From: an uncultured Prevotellaceae bacterium
GTDB lineage: Bacteria; Bacteroidota; Bacteroidia; Bacteroidales; Muribaculaceae
Length of the DNA: 58,899 nucleotides
Direction: 5' to 3'
NCBI GenBank assembly: GCA_900314215.1
Contig: OMUK01000099.1
Coordinates: 1-58,899 of the forward strand
Part shown: piece after piece, positions 9,493-18,470 of the stretch
How the letters are laid out: every line of letters begins with the position of its first letter
Numbering within the stretch: the stretch's first letter is position 1
The notes under the pieces: generated by a model
What the model was told of the DNA's origin: nothing
What the model saw: only the letters and a program-made list of their open reading frames with translations
Database searches by the model: none
Position numbers and translations under genes: made by a program

Positions 9493-10314
9493 CTACTTGG
9501 AGTCTTCGCGGTAGGCGTCGCAGGCTTTCTTGACCGAGCCGTGCAGCAGGAGCAGGCGCTTGGCGTCGTCGTAGGGCAGGCCCAGCTCCTCGACCACCAT
9601 GCGGGTGCCGCGGTCGATGAGCTTCTTATTGGTGAGCTGCATGTTGACCATCTTGTTGCCCTTCACGCGGCCCATCTTGATCATCACACTGGTCGAGATC
9701 ATGTTGCATATCAACTTTTGACCCGTGCCCGACTTCATGCGGCTGCTGCCAGTCACATACTCGGGACCCACAATCATCTCCATGGCAATCTCGGCGGCCT
9801 CGCTGATGGGAGCGTCGGGGTTGCTGGTGATGGCGCCAGTGAGGCAGCCATGGGCGCGAGCGGCCTTGAGGGCGCCTATCACATAGGGTGTGGTGCCCGA
9901 GGCGGCGATGCCCACCACGGTGTCTTTCTCGTTGATGTTGTATTTCAGCAAGTCTTTCCAGCCCTGCTCGGTGTCGTCCTCGGCATTCTCAACGGCATTG
10001 CGCAGCGCGGTGTCGCCGCCAGCGATGATGCCGATAATCCAGCCCGGGTCCATGCCGAAGGTGGGCGGTATCTCGCTTGCGTCGAGCACACCCAGCCGGC
10101 CCGATGTGCCAGCGCCCATGTAGAAGAGGCGTCCGCCCTTCTTCATGCGTGCCACGATGCCGGTCACGAGTTTCTCGATTTGAGGAATGGTCTTTTCGAC
10201 GGCGTCGGCCACCTTGTGATCCTCGTGATTGATCTCGGTGAGGATTTCATGCACCGATTTCTTCTCCAGATCATTGTAGAGCGAGTCTTGCTCGCTTATT
10301 TTCACAAAAGCCAT
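9493..10314 (-). CDS. murQ: N-acetylmuramic acid 6-phosphate etherase MurQ
   Basis: MurQ breaks the lactyl ether of MurNAc-6-phosphate, giving GlcNAc-6-phosphate and D-lactate in the cytosol. The SIS-fold phosphosugar loop is visible as GAGTSGRLG (67-75), followed by DASEIPPTFG with the catalytic Glu81, and ASGTTPYVIGAL further on. At 273 residues it is slightly shorter than E. coli MurQ but all key segments are present. It is the last gene of the minus-strand salvage run, 57 bases after the kinase gene. In Tannerella forsythia, murT-murK-murQ occur in the same order, which supports the function. Confidence 0.95.
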   Translation of the reverse strand: MAFVKISEQDSLYNDLEKKSVHEILTEINHEDHKVADAVEKTIPQIEKLVTGIVARMKKGGRLFYMGAGTSGRLGVLDASEIPPTFGMDPGWIIGIIAGGDTALRNAVENAEDDTEQGWKDLLKYNINEKDTVVGIAASGTTPYVIGALKAARAHGCLTGAITSNPDAPISEAAEIAMEMIVGPEYVTGSSRMKSGTGQKLICNMISTSVMIKMGRVKGNKMVNMQLTNKKLIDRGTRMVVEELGLPYDDAKRLLLLHGSVKKACDAYREDSK

Positions 10315-10371
10315 ATATCAATTAGTATTATATATAAAATGTTTCGATATTGAGTGCCTCACTCGCCGCCC

Positions 10372-11223
10372 TTAGTCTTGCTGCGAGTGGAACTTGATGA
10401 GGCCCTCCATGGGGTCTTGAATGATGTTGCCCACGGTGATGTCTTGCGACTGGGCAGCCTCGATGAGGGTGGCCTTCTCAAGCACAGCTATGCTGCCCAC
10501 AAAGTTGCAAGGCAACTTCTTGTAGTCCTTGTAGCTCTCGACGTTGCGCACAAAGAAGTCGATAAATGAGTGCAGCACGATGCGGTGTATCGAGGGCTCC
10601 TCGATGTTGTGCTCCAGGAAGGGGGCAAACTGGGCCAGGAAGCGGTTGGCAGCCGGCTTGCGATACACGTGGTCGATAATGGTGTTGCGGTCGAGGTTGT
10701 ACTCCTTGAGAAACTTCTCGCACAGGTGCTCGGGAAGCTGGTGCTTGAGCACGTCGCCCACGAGCAGCTTGCCCAGCACGGCACCGCTGCCCTCGTCGCC
10801 CAGGATGTAGCCCAGCGGCGACACGTTGTCGACCACCTTCTCGCCATCGTAGTAGCACGAGTTGCTGCCAGTGCCCAGGATGCAGGCGATGCCAGGCTTG
10901 TGGCCACACAGGGCACGAGCGGCGGCCAGCAGGTCGGTCTCGACCTCGATATTGGTGGCATGAGGCATATTGGCCTTGAGGGCGTTGACCACATGCGACT
11001 TGATGTCGTCGCTGATGATGCCAGCGCCGTAGAAGTGTATCTCGTCAACCTGATAGCCACTGATGTGAGGCATCAATTCCTTCTTAATGCACGCAGTCAT
11101 TTCTTCCTCGGTCATGAGCAAGGCGTTCATGCCGGTGGTGAAAATTTGTGCTACTTTTTCTTTTCCATTGAGCAAGCACCAGTCAATCTTGGTGGAGCCG
11201 CAATCTGCAATTAAAATCATCAT
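10372..11223 (-). CDS. murK: BadF/BadG-type N-acetyl amino sugar kinase, MurK-like
   Basis: The 283-residue protein belongs to the BadF/BadG/BcrA/BcrD ATPase family of the actin-like fold. The phosphate-1 loop is ADCGSTKIDW (6-15), and a second nucleotide loop lies in CILGTGSNS. Members linked to murQ phosphorylate MurNAc or GlcNAc with ATP. Here it would make MurNAc-6-phosphate for MurQ. It starts only 6 bases after the stop of the MurT-like gene. In Tannerella the kinase and MurT together are needed for MurNAc uptake, so coupling of transport and phosphorylation is likely. The precise sugar preference cannot be read from the sequence. Confidence 0.88.
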   Translation of the reverse strand: MMILIADCGSTKIDWCLLNGKEKVAQIFTTGMNALLMTEEEMTACIKKELMPHISGYQVDEIHFYGAGIISDDIKSHVVNALKANMPHATNIEVETDLLAAARALCGHKPGIACILGTGSNSCYYDGEKVVDNVSPLGYILGDEGSGAVLGKLLVGDVLKHQLPEHLCEKFLKEYNLDRNTIIDHVYRKPAANRFLAQFAPFLEHNIEEPSIHRIVLHSFIDFFVRNVESYKDYKKLPCNFVGSIAVLEKATLIEAAQSQDITVGNIIQDPMEGLIKFHSQQD

Positions 11224-11229
11224 AGTAAT

Positions 11230-12960
11230 TTATATTTTTATAATTATTTTTTTCTTGTAAAGGATGTAACCAAATATCCAGTTGAAGAGGATAAAGAGTA
11301 TCGCATAGAGGCACGAGGCCATGGTCTCGTCGAGCGTCACCATCTTGCAGAAGTCGAAGACGGCGCTGTGCACCGTGGTGCGCTCGCCGGCGCCCTTGGC
11401 GGCTGCCACGCCGCTATTGTATTGCACCTGGGTGGGCGTGAGCTGCTGGCCGGCGATGGAGTCGCAAGCGGCCATGTCGGTGATGAAGAGGTCGCCAAAG
11501 GTGTTGTGGGCAGTCACGCCCAGCGTGTCGGCATAACTCTTGTCGCAAGCCACTTGAGCGCGGCGCAGGCCTTGCTGGGCGGCCAGGCTATAGAGCGCGG
11601 CGGCACGCTTGTGGTCGACGGCCAGACCGCCCTTGCCGTAGTCGTAGCACAGGCCCAGGTTGAATTGAGCCTCCTGCATGGCCGAGTCGGCAGCGGCGGT
11701 GAGCAGCGGGATGGCTTGCGCGTCGTTGGCCTCATTGTCGTCTTGAAGCAGAGCCAGCGCCAGGTTGTAGCGGGGTTGCGTGAGTGTGGAGTCGGCGGCG
11801 ACTGCTTTTTGCAGCAGCTGCACAGCTTGCGTCTTGTTCTCATCCACGCCAGTGCCGCCATAGTAGGCAATGGCGAGGTTGTTTTGCGCTTGGGGCAGGC
11901 CCTTGGCGGCAGCCTGGCTATAGAGCGTGGCAGCAGCGGCCGGGTCGGGATTCTTGAAGTCGGCACTGGAGTGCAGCGTCACTGCGCCAAACACGATCGA
12001 GAAGATGCTGCCCAGCAGGTAGAGCGTCAAGGGGTTGATGCCGAAGGCCTGGAAGAAGTGGCACCACTTCTTGTGCCCCTTCACGTCGATGACCAGGATG
12101 AGCAGTGCCAGCACGCTCATGGCCAGGCCTGTGGTGATGAGCACATAGCTCGAGGTCCACACCTTCTTGGCACACGGTATGCCATAGTGCAGCAGCCAGC
12201 CCAGCAGGATGAAGGCGAAGCCCACCTCGAGCAGGCGCGCCATGCGGAACTTGTTGTCCTTGTGCTCCACAATCATCTTGCCCACCAGGAAGCCTATGAG
12301 CGTGTGAGCGATGCAGGGCAACGTGCTCAGTATGCCCTCGGGGTCGAGTGCGATCGAGATGCCGCCAGCAGCCTCGTGATACATGTGGTTGGGCCCCATC
12401 ACGGCATTGTCGACGCGGGCTACGATGTTGTTGATCGAGAAGTCGTAGCCGTGGCCCACGCCCAGAATGATGGCATAGACCACAAGGATGCCGCCCACCA
12501 CCCAAGGCAAGGCCTTGTGCCTGATGAAGATGGCACACAGCGAGCCGAAGAAGTAGCACAGTGCCAGGCGCTGGAACACGCCCAATATGCGCAACGAGTC
12601 GAGGTTGTTGAGCGCCACGGCCCACGAGTTGCCACGCACCAGGCCATAGAGCAAGTGGCTGAACCAGTGCACAGCCCACCCTATCAAAAAGAGCAGCACG
12701 GTGCGGCGCACGATTTTGATCGCCAACTTGGGCGAGAGTTTGAACTCAAACTTGCGCAGCGAGAAATACATGGCCACACCCATGCAGAACATGAAGAAGG
12801 GAAACACCAAGTCGGTGGGTGTGAGACCTATCCACTCGGCATGGTCAAGCGGAGCATAGATGTGGCTCCACGTGCCTGGGTTGTTGACCAGCAGCATGCC
12901 CGCAATGGTGATACCCCGCAGGATATCGAGTGATACAAGTCGTTTTGATTGTTCGACCAT
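11230..12960 (-). CDS. murT: MurT-like (DUF5009/NagX-type) membrane protein with an inserted Sel1-repeat domain
   Basis: Residues 1-327 and 528-576 together form a DUF5009/heparan-alpha-glucosaminide acetyltransferase-like membrane protein: SLDILRGITIAGMLLVN at 10-26, many hydrophobic helices, AFGINPLTLYLLGS at 305-318 and the last helix with LFNWIFGYILYKKK at 558-571. In Tannerella the gene next to murK and murQ encodes the inner-membrane MurNAc transporter MurT. Between the last two helices lies an extra stretch of about 200 residues (328-527) with Sel1-type repeats, for example AAKGLPQAQNNLAIAYYGG (351-369) and AQFNLGLCYDYGKGG (431-445). Positive charges at both ends put the termini in the cytosol and this insert in the periplasm. 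The frame is open throughout. It is 16 bases from the upstream dehydrogenase gene. Confidence 0.82.
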   Translation of the reverse strand: MVEQSKRLVSLDILRGITIAGMLLVNNPGTWSHIYAPLDHAEWIGLTPTDLVFPFFMFCMGVAMYFSLRKFEFKLSPKLAIKIVRRTVLLFLIGWAVHWFSHLLYGLVRGNSWAVALNNLDSLRILGVFQRLALCYFFGSLCAIFIRHKALPWVVGGILVVYAIILGVGHGYDFSINNIVARVDNAVMGPNHMYHEAAGGISIALDPEGILSTLPCIAHTLIGFLVGKMIVEHKDNKFRMARLLEVGFAFILLGWLLHYGIPCAKKVWTSSYVLITTGLAMSVLALLILVIDVKGHKKWCHFFQAFGINPLTLYLLGSIFSIVFGAVTLHSSADFKNPDPAAAATLYSQAAAKGLPQAQNNLAIAYYGGTGVDENKTQAVQLLQKAVAADSTLTQPRYNLALALLQDDNEANDAQAIPLLTAAADSAMQEAQFNLGLCYDYGKGGLAVDHKRAAALYSLAAQQGLRRAQVACDKSYADTLGVTAHNTFGDLFITDMAACDSIAGQQLTPTQVQYNSGVAAAKGAGERTTVHSAVFDFCKMVTLDETMASCLYAILFILFNWIFGYILYKKKIIIKI

Positions 12961-12976
12961 AAAACTTTTTCTATTT

Positions 12977-15766
12977 TTATTTATTCTTTACTGTGGTGCA
13001 CTCGTCGATCAAGTAGATGAGCGACTGATAAGGCACACCGCTATTGGTTGTGAGGCCTATCTCGCAAGTGCGGCTGTTGGAGAAGCCCCGCTTGATGCCG
13101 GCTTTCTCGATTTGCGGGCGCAACTTGCGCAAGGCGTAACGGTTCAATTCTGGATGGGTGAAACCCTTGTCGCCGGCAAAGCCGCAGCAACCCACGCCAT
13201 CGGGCACGAGCACGCTGCTCGAGCAGCGGCGTGCCAGGTCGAGCATCTTGTCGTTGAGGCCCATCAGGCGGGTAGAGCAAGTGAGGTGCACGGCGATGGG
13301 CTCGTGGGTCTGGTGGAATTCCAGGTCATCGGCCACATAGTCGTGGATAAACTCCATGAGCTCGAGCGGCTTCACGCGGGTCATGTGCTGGAGCATGCGG
13401 TGCAGGCAGGGACTCTGGTCGCACACCACCGGGTACTTGCCACCTTCGCTGGCCTCGAGCAGAGCGGTCTCGAGCTGGGCCGTCATGCGGTCGGCAATGT
13501 CGGGCATGCCCTTGCTTTCCCATATCATGCCGCAGCACAATTTCTTCATGTCGCGTGGATATATCACTTGCCAGCCGCATTTCTTCAAGAAGGCCACCAC
13601 CTCGTCGATGAGGTCGACCTTGGGTCCCTTGCTGGCCTTGCCCATCGTCTGGTTGAGGCAGCTTGGGAAGTACACCACCTTCTTGTCGCTCTCGGCAGTG
13701 TCGAGCGGCTTCTGGCTGTGAGCCTTGGGCAGCGAGGGTGTCCACAGCGGCAGACCCATCTTGTTCAATCCCTTGCCCACGGCGCTCACCAGCGAGTCGC
13801 CCATCACGGCATGAGCCGCGCTGGCAGCGGTGAGGGCCGCCTTGGCCTGCTCGCGGGCGCCATTCAGGTGACGGGCGCAGTAGTCGCCCACCTTGTAGCC
13901 CATGCTCGTGGCCGGGCGCAGGGCGGTGCGAATGTCGTGGGTCATGTCGCCTGTATTGATCTTCATGGGGCACGAGGTGCTGCACAAGCCATCGGCAGCG
14001 CAGGTGTAGTTGCCATAGTAGCGGTAGAGCTTCTCCATGCGATGCAGGCGGGCAGGATTCTCGCCGCTCTGGCGCAGGCGGGTGATTTCGCGCTGCGTGA
14101 CGATGCGCTGGCGCGAACTCAGGGTGAAGCCACAGCTCAGGCAGTTCACCTCGCAGAAGCCGCACTCCATGCACTTGTCGACGTGCTCGTTGACACGAGG
14201 CAGCGGCTTGATGTTCTGCACAAAGCTGTTGGGGTCCTCATTGAAGATTACGCCGGGATTCAAAATATTGTCGGGGTCGAAGAGGTGCTTCACCTGCTTC
14301 ATGATTTCATAGGCCTTGTCGCCCCACTCCTTGCGCACAAAGGGAGCCATGTTGCGGCCCGTGCCGTGCTCGGCCTTGAGCGAGCCGTCGTACTTGTCGA
14401 CCACGAGCTTCACAATCTCGCGCATGAGTTCCTGATACTGCTCCACGTCGGCCTTGGTCTCAAACGACTGGCATATCACAAAGTGATAGTTGCCCTCGAG
14501 CGCGTGGCCATAGATGCAACTGTCGGGGTAGCCATGCTCATTGAGCATCTTGGCCAGGTCGACCGTGGCATTGGGCAGGTCCTGGATGTGGAAGGCGATG
14601 TCCTCGATAATCACCGTGGTGCCTATGGGGCGCGTGCCGGCCACGATGGGGAATATGCCCGAGCGTATCTGCCAGTATTTGCCATACTCCTTGGGGTCGC
14701 TGGTGAAGCGGGCGGGCACATAGAGCTTGTAGTTGTCGACCACACGCATGATGTGGGCTATGTTCTTCTGCAAGTCGTCCTCGCTGTCGGCCGACGTGCG
14801 CACCAGGATGGCGGTGAGGCCCTCACCGGTAGTGTCCTCGGCTGCCGAGAGCGACTTCTTGTCGAGTATCTCGGCACACTCCACAGGACTGTTCTTCAGG
14901 TCGACCACACACTCGCAGGCCTTGCGCATGTCCTCAAAATAGAGCATCGCGCTGGCCGTGTGGCTGTAGAGGTGACCCGTGGCCATCGTGAACTGGCTGG
15001 CAAAGCCCAGGGTGCCCTCGCTGCCCACCATGCAGTGGGTGATGATGTCGAAGGGGTCGGTAAAGCGCACAAAGGGATAGATGTTCAATCCCGTCACATT
15101 CTTGATTTGGTACTTATACTTGATGCGCTTCACCAGCTCGGGATCGGCCATAATCTTGTCGCGCAGGTCCTCGATGCCGCGTATCAGCTCGGGGCGCTTG
15201 GCCTTGAAGGCGGCGCGGCTGTGGGCGTCGCCCGTGTCGAGCACGGTGCCGTCGGCAAAGACGATGCGCATCGATTTCATGATTTTGTCGCTATTGGCAT
15301 GCGTGCCACAGCTCATGCCCGAGGCGTTGTTGATGACAATGCCACCCACCATGGCCGAGTTTTTCGACGCCGGGTCGGGCGAGAACACGCGGCCGTAGGG
15401 CTTCAATATCTCATCCACCTTGTGGCCCACCAGGCCAGGTTGCATGGTGATGGTGCTGGCATCGTCGCTCACCTTGTATTTCTCCCAGTTCTTGCCAGCC
15501 ACGATGAGGATGGAGTCGGTGTTGGTCTGGCCCGAGAGGCTCGTGCCGGCAGCCCTGAAAGTGACTGGCAGCTTGAGCTTGCTGGCCTCTTGCAGGAGTT
15601 TCGACACTTCCTCCTCATTCTTGGAGCGCACCACGACCTTGGGCACGTGGCGATAGAAGCTGGCATCGGTGCCCCACGCCAGGCAGCGCAGGTCGTCGGT
15701 GTAGATGCGATCTTTTGGTATGAACCACGAGATATTTCTTACAAAGGTATGATATCTACTGTCCAT
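12977..15766 (-). CDS. FAD- and Fe-S-binding dehydrogenase, D-lactate dehydrogenase type
   Basis: The 929-residue protein fuses a GlcD/Dld-like flavoprotein to an iron-sulfur part. The FAD-binding PCMH region covers about residues 40-270 (FRAAGTSLSGQTNTD, KNSAMVGGIVINNASG), with a FAD-oxidase C-terminal region to about 530. A ferredoxin-like cluster begins with CMECGFCEVNCLSC, a second with CSTSCP, and two CCG segments follow (CCGMIWESKG and CCGFAGDKGF). Such proteins oxidise D-2-hydroxyacids such as D-lactate and pass electrons to quinone or a redox carrier. Because MurQ releases D-lactate, D-lactate is the most likely substrate here. Its ATG overlaps the namZ stop by one base (TAATG), so the two are translationally coupled. 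Confidence 0.85.
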   Translation of the reverse strand: MDSRYHTFVRNISWFIPKDRIYTDDLRCLAWGTDASFYRHVPKVVVRSKNEEEVSKLLQEASKLKLPVTFRAAGTSLSGQTNTDSILIVAGKNWEKYKVSDDASTITMQPGLVGHKVDEILKPYGRVFSPDPASKNSAMVGGIVINNASGMSCGTHANSDKIMKSMRIVFADGTVLDTGDAHSRAAFKAKRPELIRGIEDLRDKIMADPELVKRIKYKYQIKNVTGLNIYPFVRFTDPFDIITHCMVGSEGTLGFASQFTMATGHLYSHTASAMLYFEDMRKACECVVDLKNSPVECAEILDKKSLSAAEDTTGEGLTAILVRTSADSEDDLQKNIAHIMRVVDNYKLYVPARFTSDPKEYGKYWQIRSGIFPIVAGTRPIGTTVIIEDIAFHIQDLPNATVDLAKMLNEHGYPDSCIYGHALEGNYHFVICQSFETKADVEQYQELMREIVKLVVDKYDGSLKAEHGTGRNMAPFVRKEWGDKAYEIMKQVKHLFDPDNILNPGVIFNEDPNSFVQNIKPLPRVNEHVDKCMECGFCEVNCLSCGFTLSSRQRIVTQREITRLRQSGENPARLHRMEKLYRYYGNYTCAADGLCSTSCPMKINTGDMTHDIRTALRPATSMGYKVGDYCARHLNGAREQAKAALTAASAAHAVMGDSLVSAVGKGLNKMGLPLWTPSLPKAHSQKPLDTAESDKKVVYFPSCLNQTMGKASKGPKVDLIDEVVAFLKKCGWQVIYPRDMKKLCCGMIWESKGMPDIADRMTAQLETALLEASEGGKYPVVCDQSPCLHRMLQHMTRVKPLELMEFIHDYVADDLEFHQTHEPIAVHLTCSTRLMGLNDKMLDLARRCSSSVLVPDGVGCCGFAGDKGFTHPELNRYALRKLRPQIEKAGIKRGFSNSRTCEIGLTTNSGVPYQSLIYLIDECTTVKNK

Positions 15767-17004
15767 TATTTATAAAGATAATATTTACTTGATTTTGATT
15801 TAAATGCTTCTACATCTTTGTTGAAGTAGTCGGCGATGTCGGCCACCTTGTAGTTCTTGGTAAACAAGAGCCGTATTTGGTTGGTGCCCATCACCTTGTC
15901 AAACATGCCATAGCCGCGCTTGGCGTTGGCGTCAAATATCTTGGCATCGGGATAGAGCTCGTGCAGCACCTGCATGAAGTAGAACTGGCACAGGGTGAGA
16001 TTGGCCTTGTCGAGGTCGGTGATGTAGGTCTGCACACCGTGCATCTCCTTCATAGCATCGTCGGTTTCAGGCCCTACCTTGAAGAAAGGCTTGTAGTTGA
16101 TGGGGCGGAAACGGAAGCCGGGCAGGTTGAGGGCGTTCATGGCGTCGCACAACTTGTCGGCATCGATATAGGGAGCGGCAAAGCACTGGAACGGCAGTGT
16201 GTAGCCAATGCCCGTGTTGAAGGCATAGAGCTCGCCCACCACGCCGCTCACGGCATAGAAGGCAGCGTGCTCGGGCGTAGGAATTTGTGGCGAGGGTGCC
16301 ACCCAGGGCAGACCCGTGTCGGCAAACTTCATGCTGCGCTTCCAGCCCTGCATAGGTATCACGGTGAGCTTGGCCTTCTTGGCCGTCACATGCTCCTCGT
16401 TGAGATAGGTGGCGAGCTCGCCGGGAGTGAGGCCGTAGAGATAAGGGATGGCATACTTGCTCACCATCGAGAAGTAGCCCTTCTCCACCAGGTTGCCCTC
16501 CACCTTGTTGCCGCCCAGCGGATTGGGGCGGTCGAGCACCATGAATTCCTTGCCATTCTCGGCGCAGGCCTCCATGCACATGCCCATGGTGGCATAGAAG
16601 GTGTAGCTGCGGCAGCCTATGTCCTGGATGTCGTAGACCAGCACGTCGATGTCCTTGAGCATCTGGGGGGTGGGCTTGTGGGTCTTGCCAAAGAGCGAAT
16701 ACATCTTCACGCCCGTCTTGGCATCGACTGCGTCGCCCACAGCGTCGCCGGCATGGGCATTGCCGCGCACGCCGTGCTCGGGGCCGTAGAGGGCCACAAG
16801 CTTCACGCCAGGAGCGTTGTAGAGGATGTCGACTGTCGACACCAGGTTGTGGTCAACGCCGCTGGGGTTGGTCACCAGCCCCACGCGCTTGCCCTGCAAC
16901 GGGGCGAAACCCTCGTCGCGCAGCACCTCGATGCCGGTCTTCACCTGCGCAGTGGCTGCCAGCGACACGATTGCAACAGCAATCAGTAAAAATATCTTTT
17001 TCAT
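15766..17004 (-). CDS. namZ: Secreted exo-beta-N-acetylmuramidase NamZ (DUF1343)
   Basis: The protein has a signal peptide (about residues 1-19) and matches the DUF1343 family over its whole length of 412 residues, with hallmark segments RVGLVTNPSGVD, LYGPEHGVRG, DVLVYDIQDIGCRSYTF and LDRPNPLGG. Characterised members (NamZ, glycoside hydrolase family 171) release single MurNAc residues from non-reducing ends of peptidoglycan glycan. It would supply MurNAc in the periplasm to the MurT-like transporter two genes downstream. The stop overlaps the next start by one base. Confidence 0.92.
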   Translation of the reverse strand: MKKIFLLIAVAIVSLAATAQVKTGIEVLRDEGFAPLQGKRVGLVTNPSGVDHNLVSTVDILYNAPGVKLVALYGPEHGVRGNAHAGDAVGDAVDAKTGVKMYSLFGKTHKPTPQMLKDIDVLVYDIQDIGCRSYTFYATMGMCMEACAENGKEFMVLDRPNPLGGNKVEGNLVEKGYFSMVSKYAIPYLYGLTPGELATYLNEEHVTAKKAKLTVIPMQGWKRSMKFADTGLPWVAPSPQIPTPEHAAFYAVSGVVGELYAFNTGIGYTLPFQCFAAPYIDADKLCDAMNALNLPGFRFRPINYKPFFKVGPETDDAMKEMHGVQTYITDLDKANLTLCQFYFMQVLHELYPDAKIFDANAKRGYGMFDKVMGTNQIRLLFTKNYKVADIADYFNKDVEAFKSKSSKYYLYK

Positions 17005-17048
17005 CTTTTCAGTATCTTATAGGGGTTATTTTTTTCAAGTCGTTGAAA

Positions 17049-18428
17049 TCACTCGGCTTCCTTGCGGCCATACTCGGGGTCGATCTTGCGGTCGGCCAGG
17101 AAGGTGACAAAGAGCGTGGCGATGCAGCACACAATCACCATCCAGAAGAAGCCCTCGTAGCCCAGTGCCTCTTGGATGTAGCCGGCAAACATGCCAGGTA
17201 TCATCATCGAGAGCGCCATGAAGGCGGTGCAGATGGCATAGTGCGATGTCTTGAACTCGCCCTCCGACGAGTAGATCATGTAGAGCATATAGGCCGTGAA
17301 ACCAAAGCCGTAGCCAAATTGCTCAACGGCGATTGCCACACATATCACCACGATGTTGCTGGGCAGGTAGGTAGAGAGGTACACAAAGGTGAGGCACGGC
17401 AGCGTCATGCAGGCGGCCATCACCCAGAGCGACTTCTTCAAGCCCACCTTGGAGGCCCACACGCCGCCCAGGATGCCGCCTATGGTGAGCGCAAGCACGC
17501 CCACGGTGCCATAGGCCAGACCCACGGCCTCGGTGCTCATGCCCAGGCCGCCCACATTCTTGGATGCCACCAGGAATGGGGTGCACATCTTGATGAGGAA
17601 TGCCTCGGGCAAGCGATAGAGAAGCATAAACACGATGGCCAGCCATATGCCTTTCTTGGTGAAGAAGGTGACAAACGTGCGGCCAAACTCTCTGAAAATC
17701 TCGCCAGCAGTGGGCTTGGCAGCCACCGCGCTGGCATCGCCGCCCTCAGCGGCATTCTTGGCGTCGAGCGACGAGTGGTCGCTCTTGGGTGCCGGCAAGA
17801 AGAAGGTGTGATAGAGCGTGACGCAGGCAAAAATCGCTGCCGTGACGAGCATGGTGAGCTGCCACGACAAGGGGATGTTGCCAGTGGTGCTCTCGATGTG
17901 GCCGGCTATCCACACCAGCACGCCCTGGCCAAAGATCGACGAGATGCGGTAGAATGTGGAACGGATGCCCACAAACTCGGCCTGCTTATTTTGCGTGAGT
18001 GCCAGCATGTAGAAGCCATCGGCGGCAATATCGTGGGTTGCCGAGGCAAAGGCTGTGACCACAAAGAGGATGAGCGTGATGTAGAACATGCTGATGGGCG
18101 TCTTGCCCGATGCGATGAGGGCAGCGTCGGGGTGCGGCATGAGCAGCGTGAGCAGGATGAATGCGGCCGTCATGAGAATCTGCATGGTGAGTATCCACCA
18201 GCGCTTGGTCTTGATGATGTCGACAAAGGGGCTCCAAAATGGCTTGATGGTCCATGGCAGGTAGAGCAGGCTCGTGAAGAGTGCCATCTCACCATTGGGC
18301 ACACCCATCTTGGCCAGCATGAGCACACTGATGTTGTTGACAACAAAATAGGGTATTCCCTCGGCAAAATACAGGGTGGGTACCCAGAACCAAGGGTTTC
18401 TATAATCTTTTATCAAATTTTTCAACAT
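17049..18428 (-). CDS. AmpG-like muropeptide permease (MFS)
   Basis: The 459-residue membrane protein has about twelve to fourteen hydrophobic segments and the AmpG-type opening FWVPTLYFAEGIPYFVV, with LYLPWTIKPFWSPFVD and SATHDIAADGFY further on. AmpG proteins import GlcNAc-anhydroMurNAc muropeptides through the inner membrane by proton symport. An acidic, alanine-rich cytoplasmic loop (about residues 210-240) joins the halves. It sits between the SpoIID-like gene and namZ with gaps of 42 and 44 bases. It probably gives the operon a second import route besides the MurT-like protein. Confidence 0.85.
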   Translation of the reverse strand: MLKNLIKDYRNPWFWVPTLYFAEGIPYFVVNNISVLMLAKMGVPNGEMALFTSLLYLPWTIKPFWSPFVDIIKTKRWWILTMQILMTAAFILLTLLMPHPDAALIASGKTPISMFYITLILFVVTAFASATHDIAADGFYMLALTQNKQAEFVGIRSTFYRISSIFGQGVLVWIAGHIESTTGNIPLSWQLTMLVTAAIFACVTLYHTFFLPAPKSDHSSLDAKNAAEGGDASAVAAKPTAGEIFREFGRTFVTFFTKKGIWLAIVFMLLYRLPEAFLIKMCTPFLVASKNVGGLGMSTEAVGLAYGTVGVLALTIGGILGGVWASKVGLKKSLWVMAACMTLPCLTFVYLSTYLPSNIVVICVAIAVEQFGYGFGFTAYMLYMIYSSEGEFKTSHYAICTAFMALSMMIPGMFAGYIQEALGYEGFFWMVIVCCIATLFVTFLADRKIDPEYGRKEAE

Positions 18429-18470
18429 AGTATTTTTTTGATCGTTAGTTTACACTGATTTCTCAGAAAG

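Noticed and set aside
12860-15775. Long plus-strand open frame opposite the D-lactate dehydrogenase-type gene
   Set aside because: Same type of shadow. The minus-strand frame has FAD and Fe-S motifs throughout.
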